Positions 13,586 to 21,870 of a DNA stretch of 26,411 bases are shown in pieces. Position 1 is the first letter of the stretch. Every line of letters starts with the position of its first letter. The notes under the pieces were generated by a model. That model worked only from the letters and a program-made list of their open reading frames with translations, was not told where the DNA came from and did no database searches. Origin of the DNA: Candidatus Falkowiibacteriota bacterium (lineage in GTDB: Bacteria; Patescibacteriota; Patescibacteriia; JACRDY01); assembly GCA_016218485.1 (NCBI GenBank), contig JACRDY010000024.1:1-26411 (forward strand), in the 5' to 3' direction. Position numbers and translations under genes: made by a program.

Positions 13586-14482
13586 CTATATACTAATCAA
13601 AAACAACCCCAACACAATCAAGGCAATAGAAACCACCTTCTGGGCGTACACCCGAGGCGACAGATCTTCAGCCAAAAGTTTCGGATGGTGTTTTTTTAAA
13701 ACCAGCACGATGGCGAAAAGGAAAACATACTGCAGACCCTGCAAAGCATTCACGAGCGAAACCGAGGCTAGGGAAATGGCGTAGCTGACGAGAATGGCGC
13801 TCAGCGCGCCTGAAGTCTGCCCGGTGAAAAACGCGAACTTGCTGCCACCGCTCGCGCTACTGGCAGTGTGAAAAATCGCCTGCCGGTTAGACTTTGACAG
13901 CAGCAAAAACAGCGCTGCCACAAACGCCCCGAGGCGAATCCAGACAAACCCGGAGATGAAACTCTGATGCAGGAAAACATATTTCGTCAGGGTGTAGGAA
14001 ATGGCGAAAAATATCCCGGCGGGTAGGGCCACCACCAACGCCTGCCCCAAACCTTTTTTCTTGTCCGGCTGCAGCTCCACAGCAATGAGAAAGGTGCCCA
14101 ACAAAACGACGAAGAATCCCCAAACCTGGTAAACGCCGAGCCGTTCGCCGAGAAACAGGAAGGCGAAGACAAAAATCAAAAACGGGTTGATCCCCCCCAC
14201 AAAGGGAGCCACCCGCGAAACGTCCGCTTGCTTAATCGCGCTAAAGAGGAGAAACAAACCAACGGTAAACGTCGCGCCGGCCAGAAAATTAAACAGGAGC
14301 GCGCTGACCGTAGGCACCTGCCAATCAAACGGCAGCAGCACAATGGCCAAGCCGCCGAGCGCTGAAATATAAAAAGTATAGGCGGCCGGACGCGGCACCT
14401 CTTTAGTCAGTAACGCTTTATCAATCGCCATGGCGACAGCGTTGAGCGCGTAAGCGATAATAACAATAACCAGCCAAGACAT
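13586..14482 (-). CDS. EamA/DMT-family transporter
   Basis: This 298-residue protein is hydrophobic throughout, with about ten membrane segments in two halves of five, the drug/metabolite-transporter layout. Typical features include the end of the first half, SRVAPFVGGINPFLIFVFAF followed by GERLGVYQVWG, and the related stretch in the second half with VSLVNALQGLQYVFLF. Substrate is unknown; relatives export amino acids, nucleosides or other small molecules. A promoter (TTGGCT-17-TATACT) ends 6 nt before the ATG, which would make the message leaderless. The gene downstream on the same strand is separated by the long 13304-13560 repeats. Confidence 0.9.
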   Translation of the reverse strand: MSWLVIVIIAYALNAVAMAIDKALLTKEVPRPAAYTFYISALGGLAIVLLPFDWQVPTVSALLFNFLAGATFTVGLFLLFSAIKQADVSRVAPFVGGINPFLIFVFAFLFLGERLGVYQVWGFFVVLLGTFLIAVELQPDKKKGLGQALVVALPAGIFFAISYTLTKYVFLHQSFISGFVWIRLGAFVAALFLLLSKSNRQAIFHTASSASGGSKFAFFTGQTSGALSAILVSYAISLASVSLVNALQGLQYVFLFAIVLVLKKHHPKLLAEDLSPRVYAQKVVSIALIVLGLFLISI

Positions 14483-14488
14483 GCTCCC

Positions 14489-14517
14489 AGTATAGCAAAA
14501 TGGAGCTACCGAGCCAA
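14489..14517 (-). promoter_or_regulatory. Promoter of the EamA gene, probably leaderless
   Basis: TTGGCT (14512-14517), a 17-nt spacer and TATACT (14489-14494) on the minus strand. A start 7 nt downstream of the -10 falls on the A of the ATG. Confidence 0.6.
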
Positions 14518-14520
14518 GGT

Positions 14521-15186
14521 TTACGCTGAAATAACGTAGCCCACGCCGTGGACGGTTTTGATCAGATGGCCTTCCTCATCATTGAGCTTGCGCCGCAAGC
14601 TACGGACGTGCACATCCACGGTATTGGTAAACGGGTCCACATTCATATCCCAAACATGCTCCAGGAGCATCTGCCGGCTCTGTATAATATCACGATTGCG
14701 CAGGAGGTATTCAAGGAGCGCAAACTCTTTGACTCGCAGCTCAATCGGCAGTCCGGCGAGTGTTACGGTACGTTTCTTGCAGTCCACCACCAGTTTATTG
14801 ACGGTATAGACATCTTTGATGGTGATCTCGGGCCGCCGTAGTACCGCCTGGATGCGCACTTGCAGCTCTTCCAGGGCAAAGGGCTTGGTTAGGTAGTCAT
14901 CTACCCCCGACTCAAAGGCCTTGACCTTATCCCGCACATCACTCATCACCGTCAGCATGATGATCGGAACTTTCTTCCGTACGGCGCGAATCTCCCGACA
15001 GACGTCAAACCCTTGCATATCCGGCAGCATCAGATCGGAGAGGATGACATCATAATCATTGGTCTTAGCCAGAAATATCGCCTGCTGTCCCATATCAGCG
15101 TGATCCACGGCATAGCCCCAGCCCTTCAGAGCCTTGACCATGAACTCCGCGATCCCCTCTTCGTCTTCAATTAAAAGTAGGCGCAT
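14521..15186 (-). CDS. OmpR/PhoB-type response regulator, orphan
   Basis: A two-component transcription factor of 221 residues. The receiver domain (1-115) has the acidic pair E8-D9, phospho-acceptor D51 in ILSDLMLPD, T79 and K101 in LTKPFALEEL, so it should be phosphorylated. The DNA-binding winged helix (about 127-221) shows RVKEFALLEYLLRNRDIIQS, the recognition stretch NTVDVHVRSLRRKL and the wing HLIKTVHGVGYVIS. No histidine kinase is near, so the partner must be encoded elsewhere. An 18-bp inverted repeat lies 25 nt before the ATG, immediately after a TATAAT -10; it may be an operator or a leader hairpin. Confidence 0.96.
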   Translation of the reverse strand: MRLLLIEDEEGIAEFMVKALKGWGYAVDHADMGQQAIFLAKTNDYDVILSDLMLPDMQGFDVCREIRAVRKKVPIIMLTVMSDVRDKVKAFESGVDDYLTKPFALEELQVRIQAVLRRPEITIKDVYTVNKLVVDCKKRTVTLAGLPIELRVKEFALLEYLLRNRDIIQSRQMLLEHVWDMNVDPFTNTVDVHVRSLRRKLNDEEGHLIKTVHGVGYVISA

Positions 15187-15210
15187 ATGATTTAATGATT
15201 ATAATTATAT

Positions 15211-15256
15211 TGAGATAGTTGCAAAACTACTTAAAAAGAGTTTTGTAACTATCTCA
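15211..15256. repeat. Inverted repeat with 18-nt arms upstream of the response regulator
   Basis: TGAGATAGTTGCAAAACT (15211-15228) pairs with 15239-15256 with one G-T mismatch and a 10-nt loop. It occupies the start of the likely transcript of the response-regulator gene. Confidence 0.85.
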
Positions 15257-15263
15257 TAGAGAC

Positions 15264-15269
15264 ATTATA
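15264..15269 (-). promoter_or_regulatory. Likely -10 box of the response-regulator gene
   Basis: TATAAT on the minus strand, with the predicted start near 15257, the edge of the inverted repeat. No convincing -35 is seen, which fits a promoter needing an activator. Confidence 0.4.
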
Positions 15270-15337
15270 GCGCACCAGAGATTAAATATTTCTAAACTCT
15301 CGGAGCGACAAAAACCTTGTTTTTATTGAGGAAAATA

Positions 15338-15363
15338 AAACCGGAGCCATTTTGCTTCGGTTT
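15338..15363 (-). terminator. Hairpin after the 15385 gene, probable terminator
   Basis: A 10-bp stem (AAACCGAAGC with GCTCCGGTTT, one mismatch on the minus strand) and TATTTT follow the gene by about 20 nt. The mismatch is a G-T pair when read on the plus strand. Confidence 0.5.
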
Positions 15364-15384
15364 ATCCACAGTCCATAAAAAAGT

Positions 15385-15879
15385 TTATTTCGCTTTACCG
15401 CTGATATTGGCAATAACATCTTTGCTATACAGCTGGCAACGTCCAGCCACCACCTGACAGACCCGGAAATAGTAATACCCGGCCGGGATATCAGTCCAGA
15501 CATAGCCGTCAGCCGGCATTTTTTGAACGGTATGGTACGCGCCGTCACCCGGGTAGTCTTCAATAAACAACGGCATGGTATTCGGAGAATACATGATTCT
15601 GAATCCTTCACGGACGTCTAGCTTGGCGCTCGCCTGCCAGCGCAGTGTCGCCTGCAGCACACCACCGTCGACACGAAGCGTCAGCTGCTGGCCGGCGCGA
15701 TCCACGGTAAATGGCACATCCGCTACCCCGGTATCCGCGCCCAAAACTTGCGGCTGGGACACTGGCGGCTCGGGATGTTGCCCCCACCAGTATGGCCAAA
15801 CGGCGATCAGCGCCACCGCCAAAAGGAGCGTCAGACTAAGCGCGCCAATCATCAAAATAAATGTTTTTTTCATATTCAT
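15385..15879 (-). CDS. Membrane-anchored extracytoplasmic beta-domain protein
   Basis: I do not recognise this 164-residue protein. I start at the ATG at 15879; a second ATG two codons later (15873) is equally possible, and a longer frame upstream runs through a hairpin. MKKTFILMIGALSLTLLLAV begins a signal anchor, followed by a Pro-rich linker and a domain of alternating strands ending in IPAGYYYFRVCQVVAGRCQL. The phrase GYYYFRVCQV resembles the penultimate strands of fibronectin type III folds. Two cysteines (VCQVVAGRC) could form a disulfide. The architecture resembles the 8237 protein. It probably forms its own unit. Confidence 0.7.
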   Translation of the reverse strand: MNMKKTFILMIGALSLTLLLAVALIAVWPYWWGQHPEPPVSQPQVLGADTGVADVPFTVDRAGQQLTLRVDGGVLQATLRWQASAKLDVREGFRIMYSPNTMPLFIEDYPGDGAYHTVQKMPADGYVWTDIPAGYYYFRVCQVVAGRCQLYSKDVIANISGKAK

Positions 15880-15886
15880 TATGTAC

Positions 15887-15907
15887 GGACAGGGCAATGC
15901 CCTATCC
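15887..15907. repeat. Small hairpin GGACAGGGCA/TGCCCTATCC
   Basis: A 10-bp stem with one mismatch and a one-base centre lies just upstream of the 15385 start. It may be a terminator remnant, an operator, or another dispersed repeat. Confidence 0.5.
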
Positions 15908-15981
15908 CTAGAATATCGCGATTTTTCATCGGCAGCAAGATGCCACATCATTTTATACACAACCCTAAAAAATAAGTTATA

Positions 15982-16038
15982 AAGTTATAAAGTTGAAAGT
16001 TAAAAGTTCTCTCCTTTTAACTTTCAACTTTATAACTT
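15982..16038. repeat. Palindrome with perfect 25-bp arms, GTTATAAAG family
   Basis: Arms 15982-16006 and 16014-16038 are exact complements around TTCTCTC. The sequence nearly equals 11676-11732. Here it lies between two divergent genes, so it cannot be only a terminator; the ATPase promoter begins 10 nt after it. Confidence 0.9.
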
Positions 16039-16048
16039 TCAACTTGTA

Positions 16049-16057
16049 TGTTATACT
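16049..16057 (+). promoter_or_regulatory. Extended -10 promoter of the ATPase gene
   Basis: TGTTATACT, identical to the promoter at 8698-8706. The start codon follows 22 nt later, so the leader is about 15 nt. Confidence 0.5.
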
Positions 16058-16079
16058 AAGGGAAAATAGGCCAATACCT

Positions 16080-18302
16080 ATGACGGAGACAACTGAGCAG
16101 ACCAAAAAAACATCCCTCCTCGTCCGCTTCCCCTTTATTCCCATCCCCGAGCATATCCAAAAATTTGAACGGCTGTTTTATGATCTCTACTACCTCCTCT
16201 TGCAGGAAACGCCGCAGAATATCGTGGCCATTGAAATCGTTAACATTCGGGAAACGATCAACTTCTACATTACCACCTATGAGACCCTGATCGAGCCGAT
16301 CACCAACATGATCTTCTCTATTTTCCCGGATACGGAAGTGGAAAAAGCCGAACGGTTCCGCAATATTGAGACGCTGCCCAACCACGCGCTCGGCTACAAC
16401 CTGACCCTCCTCCAGCAAGAATCCTTCTCTATCCGCACCTACCGCCAAACCGGCGGCCAGGATTCACTGGTGCCGTTCCTGAATCTGGCCAGTACCATTC
16501 CCTCAAAACACGCCGTCCTCTTCCAGATTGTCCTCTCACCACGCAACGAAGAACTGGAATCTGAAGGACGCGCCGGGCTGTTCTACGTCAGTAAAGAGAG
16601 CGGCGAAGCGGTAGAAAAACCCAAGTTTGACGCCACCATGCGCCTGCTGTATTTCTTCCCCGATGGCGAAGAGGTGGAAGCGAATAATAAAATCAAAGAG
16701 GTGGTCCGCTCCTTCCATGAATTTTCTTCCGAGAAAAACAAAATCGTTTTTAATAAAGCGGAGAACGCCCAAAAACTGCTGGCTAATTTCTTTGGACGCA
16801 AAAATGAACAGCGGGTCATCCTCAACACGGAAGAAGTCACCACCCTCTACCACATCCCTGATCCGGCGCTCAAAATTGAAGCCATTGACTGGGTGCTGTC
16901 CAAACGCGCCCAGCCGCCGTTCAACCTGCCCACCGCTAATAATACGCCGGATGAAGATATTTCGCTCTACGCCCACACCAACTTCCGCGCCTCCAACCGC
17001 CTCTTCGGCATCAAACGGGTGGATCGCCGCCGCCACCTCTATGTCGTGGGCAAGAGCGGCACCGGTAAAAGTAAACTGCTGCTGTCGCTGATTACCGACG
17101 ACATCCATGACAAAAAAGGCGTCTGCGTTATTGATCCTCACGGCGACTTGATCAGCGATATTCTCGCCTACGCGCCCCGAGAGCGGCTCCAAGATATTAT
17201 TGTCTTCAACGCTTCTGACCTGCAACACCCCACGCCCTTCAATGTGCTGGAGGGCGTGCCGCGCGAAATGAAACAACAGGTGACCCAAGGGCTGATTGAA
17301 GTGTTTAAAAAATTCTTCGGCGGCGACTGGTCGCCAAAGATTGAACACGTCTTCCGGTTCACGACGCTGGCCATGCTTGACTACCCCGAGAGTTCAATTG
17401 TCGGTATGCAAAAAATGCTGACCAACCGAAAATTCCGCCAAAAGGTCATCCCGGTTATCAAAGACAGCGTGGTCAAACACTTCTGGGCCAATGAATTCTC
17501 CAGCTGGTCGGAAAAGTTTGACAACGAAGCCATCCTGCCGCTGGTCAACAAGCTCGGACAATTCCTGTCTAATGAGCTGGTCCGCAATATCGTCATTCAG
17601 CCCAAGAACACCATTGACTTTGACGGCTTGATGAATAATGAAAAAATTCTGCTGATCGCGCTGTCCCGTGGTCTCCTGGGTGAAGAGAACGCTAACCTCC
17701 TCGGCGCCATGATCATCACCAAGATTTACCAGACCGCTATGAGCCGCGCCAAGCTGGCAGAGTCCCAGCGGCACGATTTCTATTTCTACATTGACGAATT
17801 TCAAAACTTCGCCACGGAAACATTTGAAAACATTCTGTCTGAAGCGCGCAAGTACAGACTCTGTCTAACCATCTCCCACCAATTCTTGAGCCAGGTGCCC
17901 GCTGACATCAAGGGCGCGGTCTTCGGCAACGTCGGCTCCCTGATCTCGTTCCGCGTCGGCGCCGATGACGGCGAGTATATTTCCAAAGAATACTACCCGG
18001 TCTTTACCGTCCACGACTTCATCAACCTCGGCGTCCGGGAAATTCTCGTCAAGATGTCCATTGACGGACACACCTCCCCGCCATTTTCCGCCTTTACCAA
18101 GCGCGTCCCTGATCCGCCGGAAGATTCAGCGCAAATTGTCAAAATGATTATGGATAACATCCACACTAAATACACCCGTCCCCTGGCTGACGTGGAAGCC
18201 TATGTTGAGAAAATCAACGCCGCTGATGAAATCTCCGGTGAAGGCAGTGGTGAGGCGGCCGCCGGTGGCGCTGGCTCGTCGTTTGAGCAGCCTATGGTCT
18301 AA
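16080..18302 (+). CDS. VirD4/TraG/HerA-like membrane-transfer ATPase
   Basis: A 740-residue P-loop ATPase. I start at the ATG at 16080 (MTETTEQTKKTSLLVRFPF), because the longer frame begins within the palindrome. The first 300 residues hold a non-catalytic part with no clear membrane segment. The motor domain has Walker A GKSGTGKSK near 324-332, VCVIDPHGDL shortly after, and Walker B FYFYIDEFQNF near 565-575, followed by LTISHQFLSQVP, which resembles the TraM-recognition/coupling-protein region. It falls in the family often labelled type IV secretion DNA-binding ATPase. No relaxase, VirB or pilin genes lie nearby, so it may drive DNA uptake, pilus work or DNA translocation with partners elsewhere. 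The C-terminus is Gly/Ala/Ser-rich. Confidence 0.88.
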   Translation: MTETTEQTKKTSLLVRFPFIPIPEHIQKFERLFYDLYYLLLQETPQNIVAIEIVNIRETINFYITTYETLIEPITNMIFSIFPDTEVEKAERFRNIETLPNHALGYNLTLLQQESFSIRTYRQTGGQDSLVPFLNLASTIPSKHAVLFQIVLSPRNEELESEGRAGLFYVSKESGEAVEKPKFDATMRLLYFFPDGEEVEANNKIKEVVRSFHEFSSEKNKIVFNKAENAQKLLANFFGRKNEQRVILNTEEVTTLYHIPDPALKIEAIDWVLSKRAQPPFNLPTANNTPDEDISLYAHTNFRASNRLFGIKRVDRRRHLYVVGKSGTGKSKLLLSLITDDIHDKKGVCVIDPHGDLISDILAYAPRERLQDIIVFNASDLQHPTPFNVLEGVPREMKQQVTQGLIEVFKKFFGGDWSPKIEHVFRFTTLAMLDYPESSIVGMQKMLTNRKFRQKVIPVIKDSVVKHFWANEFSSWSEKFDNEAILPLVNKLGQFLSNELVRNIVIQPKNTIDFDGLMNNEKILLIALSRGLLGEENANLLGAMIITKIYQTAMSRAKLAESQRHDFYFYIDEFQNFATETFENILSEARKYRLCLTISHQFLSQVPADIKGAVFGNVGSLISFRVGADDGEYISKEYYPVFTVHDFINLGVREILVKMSIDGHTSPPFSAFTKRVPDPPEDSAQIVKMIMDNIHTKYTRPLADVEAYVEKINAADEISGEGSGEAAAGGAGSSFEQPMV

Positions 18303-18332
18303 ACCCCTACGAATTACGAATCCGTAGGGGTT
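18302..18332. terminator. Shared bidirectional terminator between ATPase and P1
   Basis: AACCCCTACG (18302-18311) pairs with CGTAGGGGTT (18323-18332). The palindrome runs from the stop codon of the plus-strand ATPase to the stop codon of the minus-strand P1, overlapping both. Its left arm and loop match 13321-13338. Confidence 0.8.
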
Positions 18333-20001
18333 AATATATTTCCTTCTGATAACATTCTTCGCAGTAAACTTTTTCCGGCTGGTCGGGGGCGTAGGTGGTT
18401 TCAAACTCGACCAGACACTTCCCGGCATGATTGTGATCGGACTGCTCACACATGCACTGGCGGTGCCAAAGTTTTCTGGGATTACGTAATGACAATCGTT
18501 GATAATGACGACAATCAGGACAATGCGCTGGCGGCGGGATGCCATGTTTTTTATAAAACTGAAATTCGGCTTCAATAATTTTATAATTTTTGCGACAGCC
18601 CTGGCAGATCATAATTTCCTGAACAATATCTAATGACACATTATCAATGGTATCTGGGACGGTGGCAACCGTTTCTTGGCCACGTACTCCAGGCAATTGA
18701 TCCTGCCAATGCCAACCTCGCTGCACTACTTCCTCTTTAGTCATCGGAAAATGTTGGTGAGCGACTGTTTCATTATAACCAAACGGTGAATCTTCGATTG
18801 GAAAAAAATGACCGTACTCTCCTCGCCCCGTCATGTCCTGAATAATCTGACCCACCAAGCGTTGATAATCGGCTGCTGAATACTGTTTATTCAAAATACA
18901 GTAGTTACTTTTTTGCATACCGATACAGCCAAAAATATCATGGCTACTATAACAATGATCACTGTACTGCAAATCGCGTCCGCGCCAAACAAAGTTGCCA
19001 AAAGCAACATTATACAAACCGGTTCCGCTCTGCATTTGATACATCAATTCACAATCCAACCCGCTCTGACTACAATCAACCGCGTCTTTTGATTGGCCGC
19101 AATCATATAAGTAACGACCGTCTTCGTGACCAAAAATATCAAACGCAAAAAAAGTATTTTTAGAATCTTTAATATAATTACCCTGACAATGACTAGAATT
19201 TTTAATAAAAGCAAACCGCCGAGGATAGGCCAAACTATCGGCCCAAAACTTGTTTTGCAAGTCCATTACCACTGCCCGCGAACGAAAATTATATGTTTGT
19301 AATTTTTTCTGGTATTCATCAGGTGAATATTGCTTATTATTGATGCAATAATTTTTATTGACCAAATTAAAGCAGAACAAACAATTCTGACAATTGGTAC
19401 AATTAAAACAAAACGTTGAGTCAATAATGTTATCAGAATTATAAACGTATCTACAGTTATAACACTTATACACATCCTGACATTCGTAACAAAGATCAGA
19501 GTGCAGAATAAAGGAACAATCCACACAATCATGCGACCGAGCGAGCCAATACGTATACAGCAACCGCTCACCAAAAAAACTCGTCATGGCTAAATAAGAA
19601 TCCTTGAGGCCTTCTACTTCATTACAATATTCGCTGTTTTCGCTATTTTGGTTAGCCACCGCAATCTGCGGTACAACATGAAGGAGTGCGGTAAATTGTT
19701 CAAAAAATCCACGACTGCTATCGTATTCGCGGCCGAAGGAAAACGGATCCCATTGATCTGACCACCAACAAGCAGCGCAATATACGGGAAAAGGAACCGT
19801 TTGATGATAAATAGAAACAATAGGTCGATGGCACAGATCGCAGACCCGGGTATAAAGTGTCCGTTCATTGCGCCAACTCAAACGACGCTGTTCTCGACAG
19901 GATGGACACTCATCCGGTGGCGGCACCTTCATTCGAATATAAAACGCTCTGTCTTCAGGGTAGATAATAAAATCGTTTTGGCAATTTTTACAGGTAGGCA
20001 T
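18331..20001 (-). CDS. Cys-rich zinc-ribbon/solenoid protein P1 (array copy 1)
   Basis: 556 residues with about 37 Cys. I start at the ATG at 20001 (MPTCKNCQNDF); the longer frame only translates the upstream GC-rich repeat. Order: ribbon A C4xxC7-x24-C32xxC35; ribbon B C54xxC57 with C75xxC78; solenoid half 1 rich in Cys, Tyr and Asn, ending in the block CxxNxQYSPDEY; half 2 ending in GCIGMQKSNYCILNKQYS; ribbon A' (CQGC-x24-CPDC); then CMCEQSDHNHAGKC and a last CxxC in VYCEECYQKEIY. All four zinc sites look intact. No signal peptide or membrane segment. Function unknown; metal binding is inferred from ligand spacing. Its DNA is more A/T-rich than that of P2-P4. It faces the ATPase across a shared terminator. 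Confidence 0.9.
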   Translation of the reverse strand: MPTCKNCQNDFIIYPEDRAFYIRMKVPPPDECPSCREQRRLSWRNERTLYTRVCDLCHRPIVSIYHQTVPFPVYCAACWWSDQWDPFSFGREYDSSRGFFEQFTALLHVVPQIAVANQNSENSEYCNEVEGLKDSYLAMTSFFGERLLYTYWLARSHDCVDCSFILHSDLCYECQDVYKCYNCRYVYNSDNIIDSTFCFNCTNCQNCLFCFNLVNKNYCINNKQYSPDEYQKKLQTYNFRSRAVVMDLQNKFWADSLAYPRRFAFIKNSSHCQGNYIKDSKNTFFAFDIFGHEDGRYLYDCGQSKDAVDCSQSGLDCELMYQMQSGTGLYNVAFGNFVWRGRDLQYSDHCYSSHDIFGCIGMQKSNYCILNKQYSAADYQRLVGQIIQDMTGRGEYGHFFPIEDSPFGYNETVAHQHFPMTKEEVVQRGWHWQDQLPGVRGQETVATVPDTIDNVSLDIVQEIMICQGCRKNYKIIEAEFQFYKKHGIPPPAHCPDCRHYQRLSLRNPRKLWHRQCMCEQSDHNHAGKCLVEFETTYAPDQPEKVYCEECYQKEIY

Positions 20002-20008
20002 AGGGCTT

Positions 20009-20100
20009 AGGGTTCCTCCCCTGCGAAGGGGAGGGCAGGTGGGGTGTTCGGAGTTCCCTGCACCCCCTCTGTCTCCCCACAAGGCATGAGGGAGAACTAT
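20009..20100. repeat. GC-rich dispersed repeat between P2 and P1
   Basis: Fills the P2-P1 gap. It contains CCTCCCCTGCGAAGGGGAGG followed by CAGGTGGGGTGTTCG, shared with 13370-13420. On the minus strand its GGGGAGGAA lies about 12 nt before the P1 ATG, so the repeat may supply a ribosome-binding site. Confidence 0.8.
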
Positions 20101-20103
20101 ATT

Positions 20104-21777
20104 TTAATATATTTCCTTCTGATAGCACTCCTCGCAATAAACACGCTCCGGCCGGTCAGGGGCGTAGGTTGTCTCAAACTCAACTGAACAACGGCCGATG
20201 TGCTGATGACCTACCTGCTCACACATGCACTGGCGGGGATACAGCCGCCGGGGATTACGGAGATGCAGGCGATTAGCATGGCGACAGCTGAAACAGCGCC
20301 GCGGCAGCGCTAGCCCCTGCTGCCGGTAAAATTTTAATTCTTGGGGAATAATCTTGTAATTCTTATTGCACTGCATACAGAGTAATACCTCCGAAACAAT
20401 GGAATCGGGAACATCCTTAATGTGATCAGGCAGATCCCCTGGTTTCATAGTCTCCTGACCGCTGCTGAACGGTAAATTATCATTCCAGCGAAATCCCTTA
20501 GCCAGAGCCGTCTCTTGGCTCAAGGGAAATTCTTCCATGGCCAACGTTTCATTATAGCCAAAGGGTGAGAGCGCCGCGGGAAAAAATTGACCCCATTCCC
20601 CCGTCGTCTTCATATGTTCAACAATCTTCGGAACTAATTGGCGGTACTCTGCTTCCGTATATTGCTTATTTAAAAGGCAATACTGTTTGTGCCGCAAACT
20701 AATGCAGCCAAAACAGTGGGTGCAACTAAAACACAGGTCGCAGTAACGGATATGTTCGTCAAAGTAACTCTGCACGGAGAAGGCTACGTTATGCTGGGCT
20801 GAAGCCATTGACTCGTAGATCAGTTCCGAATCAAGTAAGCCATAACAATCGCGTATATCCTTAGCGTTCATAGCGCGATAGCAGTAGACCCCATCTTCGC
20901 AGCCGAGGCAGTCAAAACAGGATTGCAAATTCTTGGAGTTGTACAAGTGGTCGCCGTTGCAGTCAACCGACTTAGTCAGAACAGCAAAGCGATGTGGTTG
21001 GCTCAAACAGTGCTGTTTAAATTTTTCTTTCAATTGTTCCACAACGGTGTAACTCCCCAAATCCAGCTGACTGCGCCGCAGCCGATATTCACGCTCACTC
21101 AATTGCTCATTAAACCAACAGTGCTGGCGGTTGCGCAGATTAACACAGCCAAAACATTCGGTGCAACCCCGGCAATCATAGCAAAAAGCGCAATCAGTCA
21201 AACCATCGCACTCCTGCAGATAACTGCCATGGTAGCAGTCGTTGACGTCCACGGTTTCATAGCACAGCTCCGACCGGTCGTGGGTAAAGAGACAGTCAAC
21301 ACAATCACGGACGTCAGTGATATTGGCGCAATAGTAACAGTCTTCACAGCGCACGGAGGAAAAACCAAGGTAGACGTTTTTGTTATCAATGCCAAAATTA
21401 ATATAATCACTGTTGACTGGGTTTATGTTGTAAAGTGAAAAATGCGGCACCACCTGCTGCAGCTGCTGGAATTGCTCAAAAAATGGCCGAGAAAAATCAA
21501 ACTCACGGCCGTACTCCAGCGGGTCCCAGCCATCGCCCCACCAGTCCCGCTGGTCATACACCACCAAGCCGGAGTCGGGACTGAAAGCGGAAATAGTCGG
21601 ACGGCCGGAAAAATCGCATTGGCGTTGGTACAGCGTCCGCTCGTTGCGCCAAGCCAACCGGCGCTGATGCCGGCAGGCTGGACACCAGGTCGGCGCGGGC
21701 ACGTCCATCTTGGCGTAGAACGTTTTGTCTGCGTCGGTGATGGGAAAGTCGGTGGTGCATTGTTTACAGGTTGGCAT
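20104..21777 (-). CDS. Cys-rich zinc-ribbon/solenoid protein P2 (array copy 2)
   Basis: 557 residues with about 42 Cys, starting at the ATG at 21777; the longer frame is a translation of TATATGG repeats. Ribbon A is C4/C7/C32/C35. Ribbon B is broken: only C54 remains, C57 is Ser (QCDFSG), and the second CxxC is replaced by YDQRD. Solenoid half 1 spans about 121-231, half 2 about 273-378, each ending in CFGCxxLRxxQxC-x2-N-x-Q. Ribbon A' is C467/C470/C495/C498, with the same 24-residue gap as ribbon A; the stretch to C517 mirrors the one from C35 to C54. The end has CMCEQVGHQHIGRC and C548/C551. Family and cytoplasmic location as for P1. It shares its 3' coding end with P1 nearly base for base. 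Confidence 0.9.
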   Translation of the reverse strand: MPTCKQCTTDFPITDADKTFYAKMDVPAPTWCPACRHQRRLAWRNERTLYQRQCDFSGRPTISAFSPDSGLVVYDQRDWWGDGWDPLEYGREFDFSRPFFEQFQQLQQVVPHFSLYNINPVNSDYINFGIDNKNVYLGFSSVRCEDCYYCANITDVRDCVDCLFTHDRSELCYETVDVNDCYHGSYLQECDGLTDCAFCYDCRGCTECFGCVNLRNRQHCWFNEQLSEREYRLRRSQLDLGSYTVVEQLKEKFKQHCLSQPHRFAVLTKSVDCNGDHLYNSKNLQSCFDCLGCEDGVYCYRAMNAKDIRDCYGLLDSELIYESMASAQHNVAFSVQSYFDEHIRYCDLCFSCTHCFGCISLRHKQYCLLNKQYTEAEYRQLVPKIVEHMKTTGEWGQFFPAALSPFGYNETLAMEEFPLSQETALAKGFRWNDNLPFSSGQETMKPGDLPDHIKDVPDSIVSEVLLCMQCNKNYKIIPQELKFYRQQGLALPRRCFSCRHANRLHLRNPRRLYPRQCMCEQVGHQHIGRCSVEFETTYAPDRPERVYCEECYQKEIY

Positions 21778-21870
21778 AGGGGTATATGGTATATGGTATA
21801 TGGTATATGGTATATGGTATGTAGGGGTCTCCCCCCCCCCCATATACCACATACCATATACCATATACTA
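21778..21870. repeat. TATATGG tandem/inverted repeat with C11 tract between P3 and P2
   Basis: Five direct TATATGG units (21783-21817) are followed by GTAGGGGTCT, a run of eleven C (21831-21841) and an inverted set of CCATATA words that ends in the P3 stop codon. It covers the whole P3-P2 gap. Tandem units and the C tract make it prone to length change. Confidence 0.9.

Noticed and set aside
12970..13596. 208-codon plus-strand open frame
   Set aside because: Antisense to the Nudix gene and then runs through the dispersed repeats.
20002..20082. N-terminal extension of P1 (and similar extensions of P2 and P3)
   Set aside because: The extra codons only translate the upstream dispersed repeats; all four paralogs share the MPTCK start.
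21778..21870. CRISPR array from the regular TATATGG units
   Set aside because: Units are 7 nt without spacers, and no cas genes are near.
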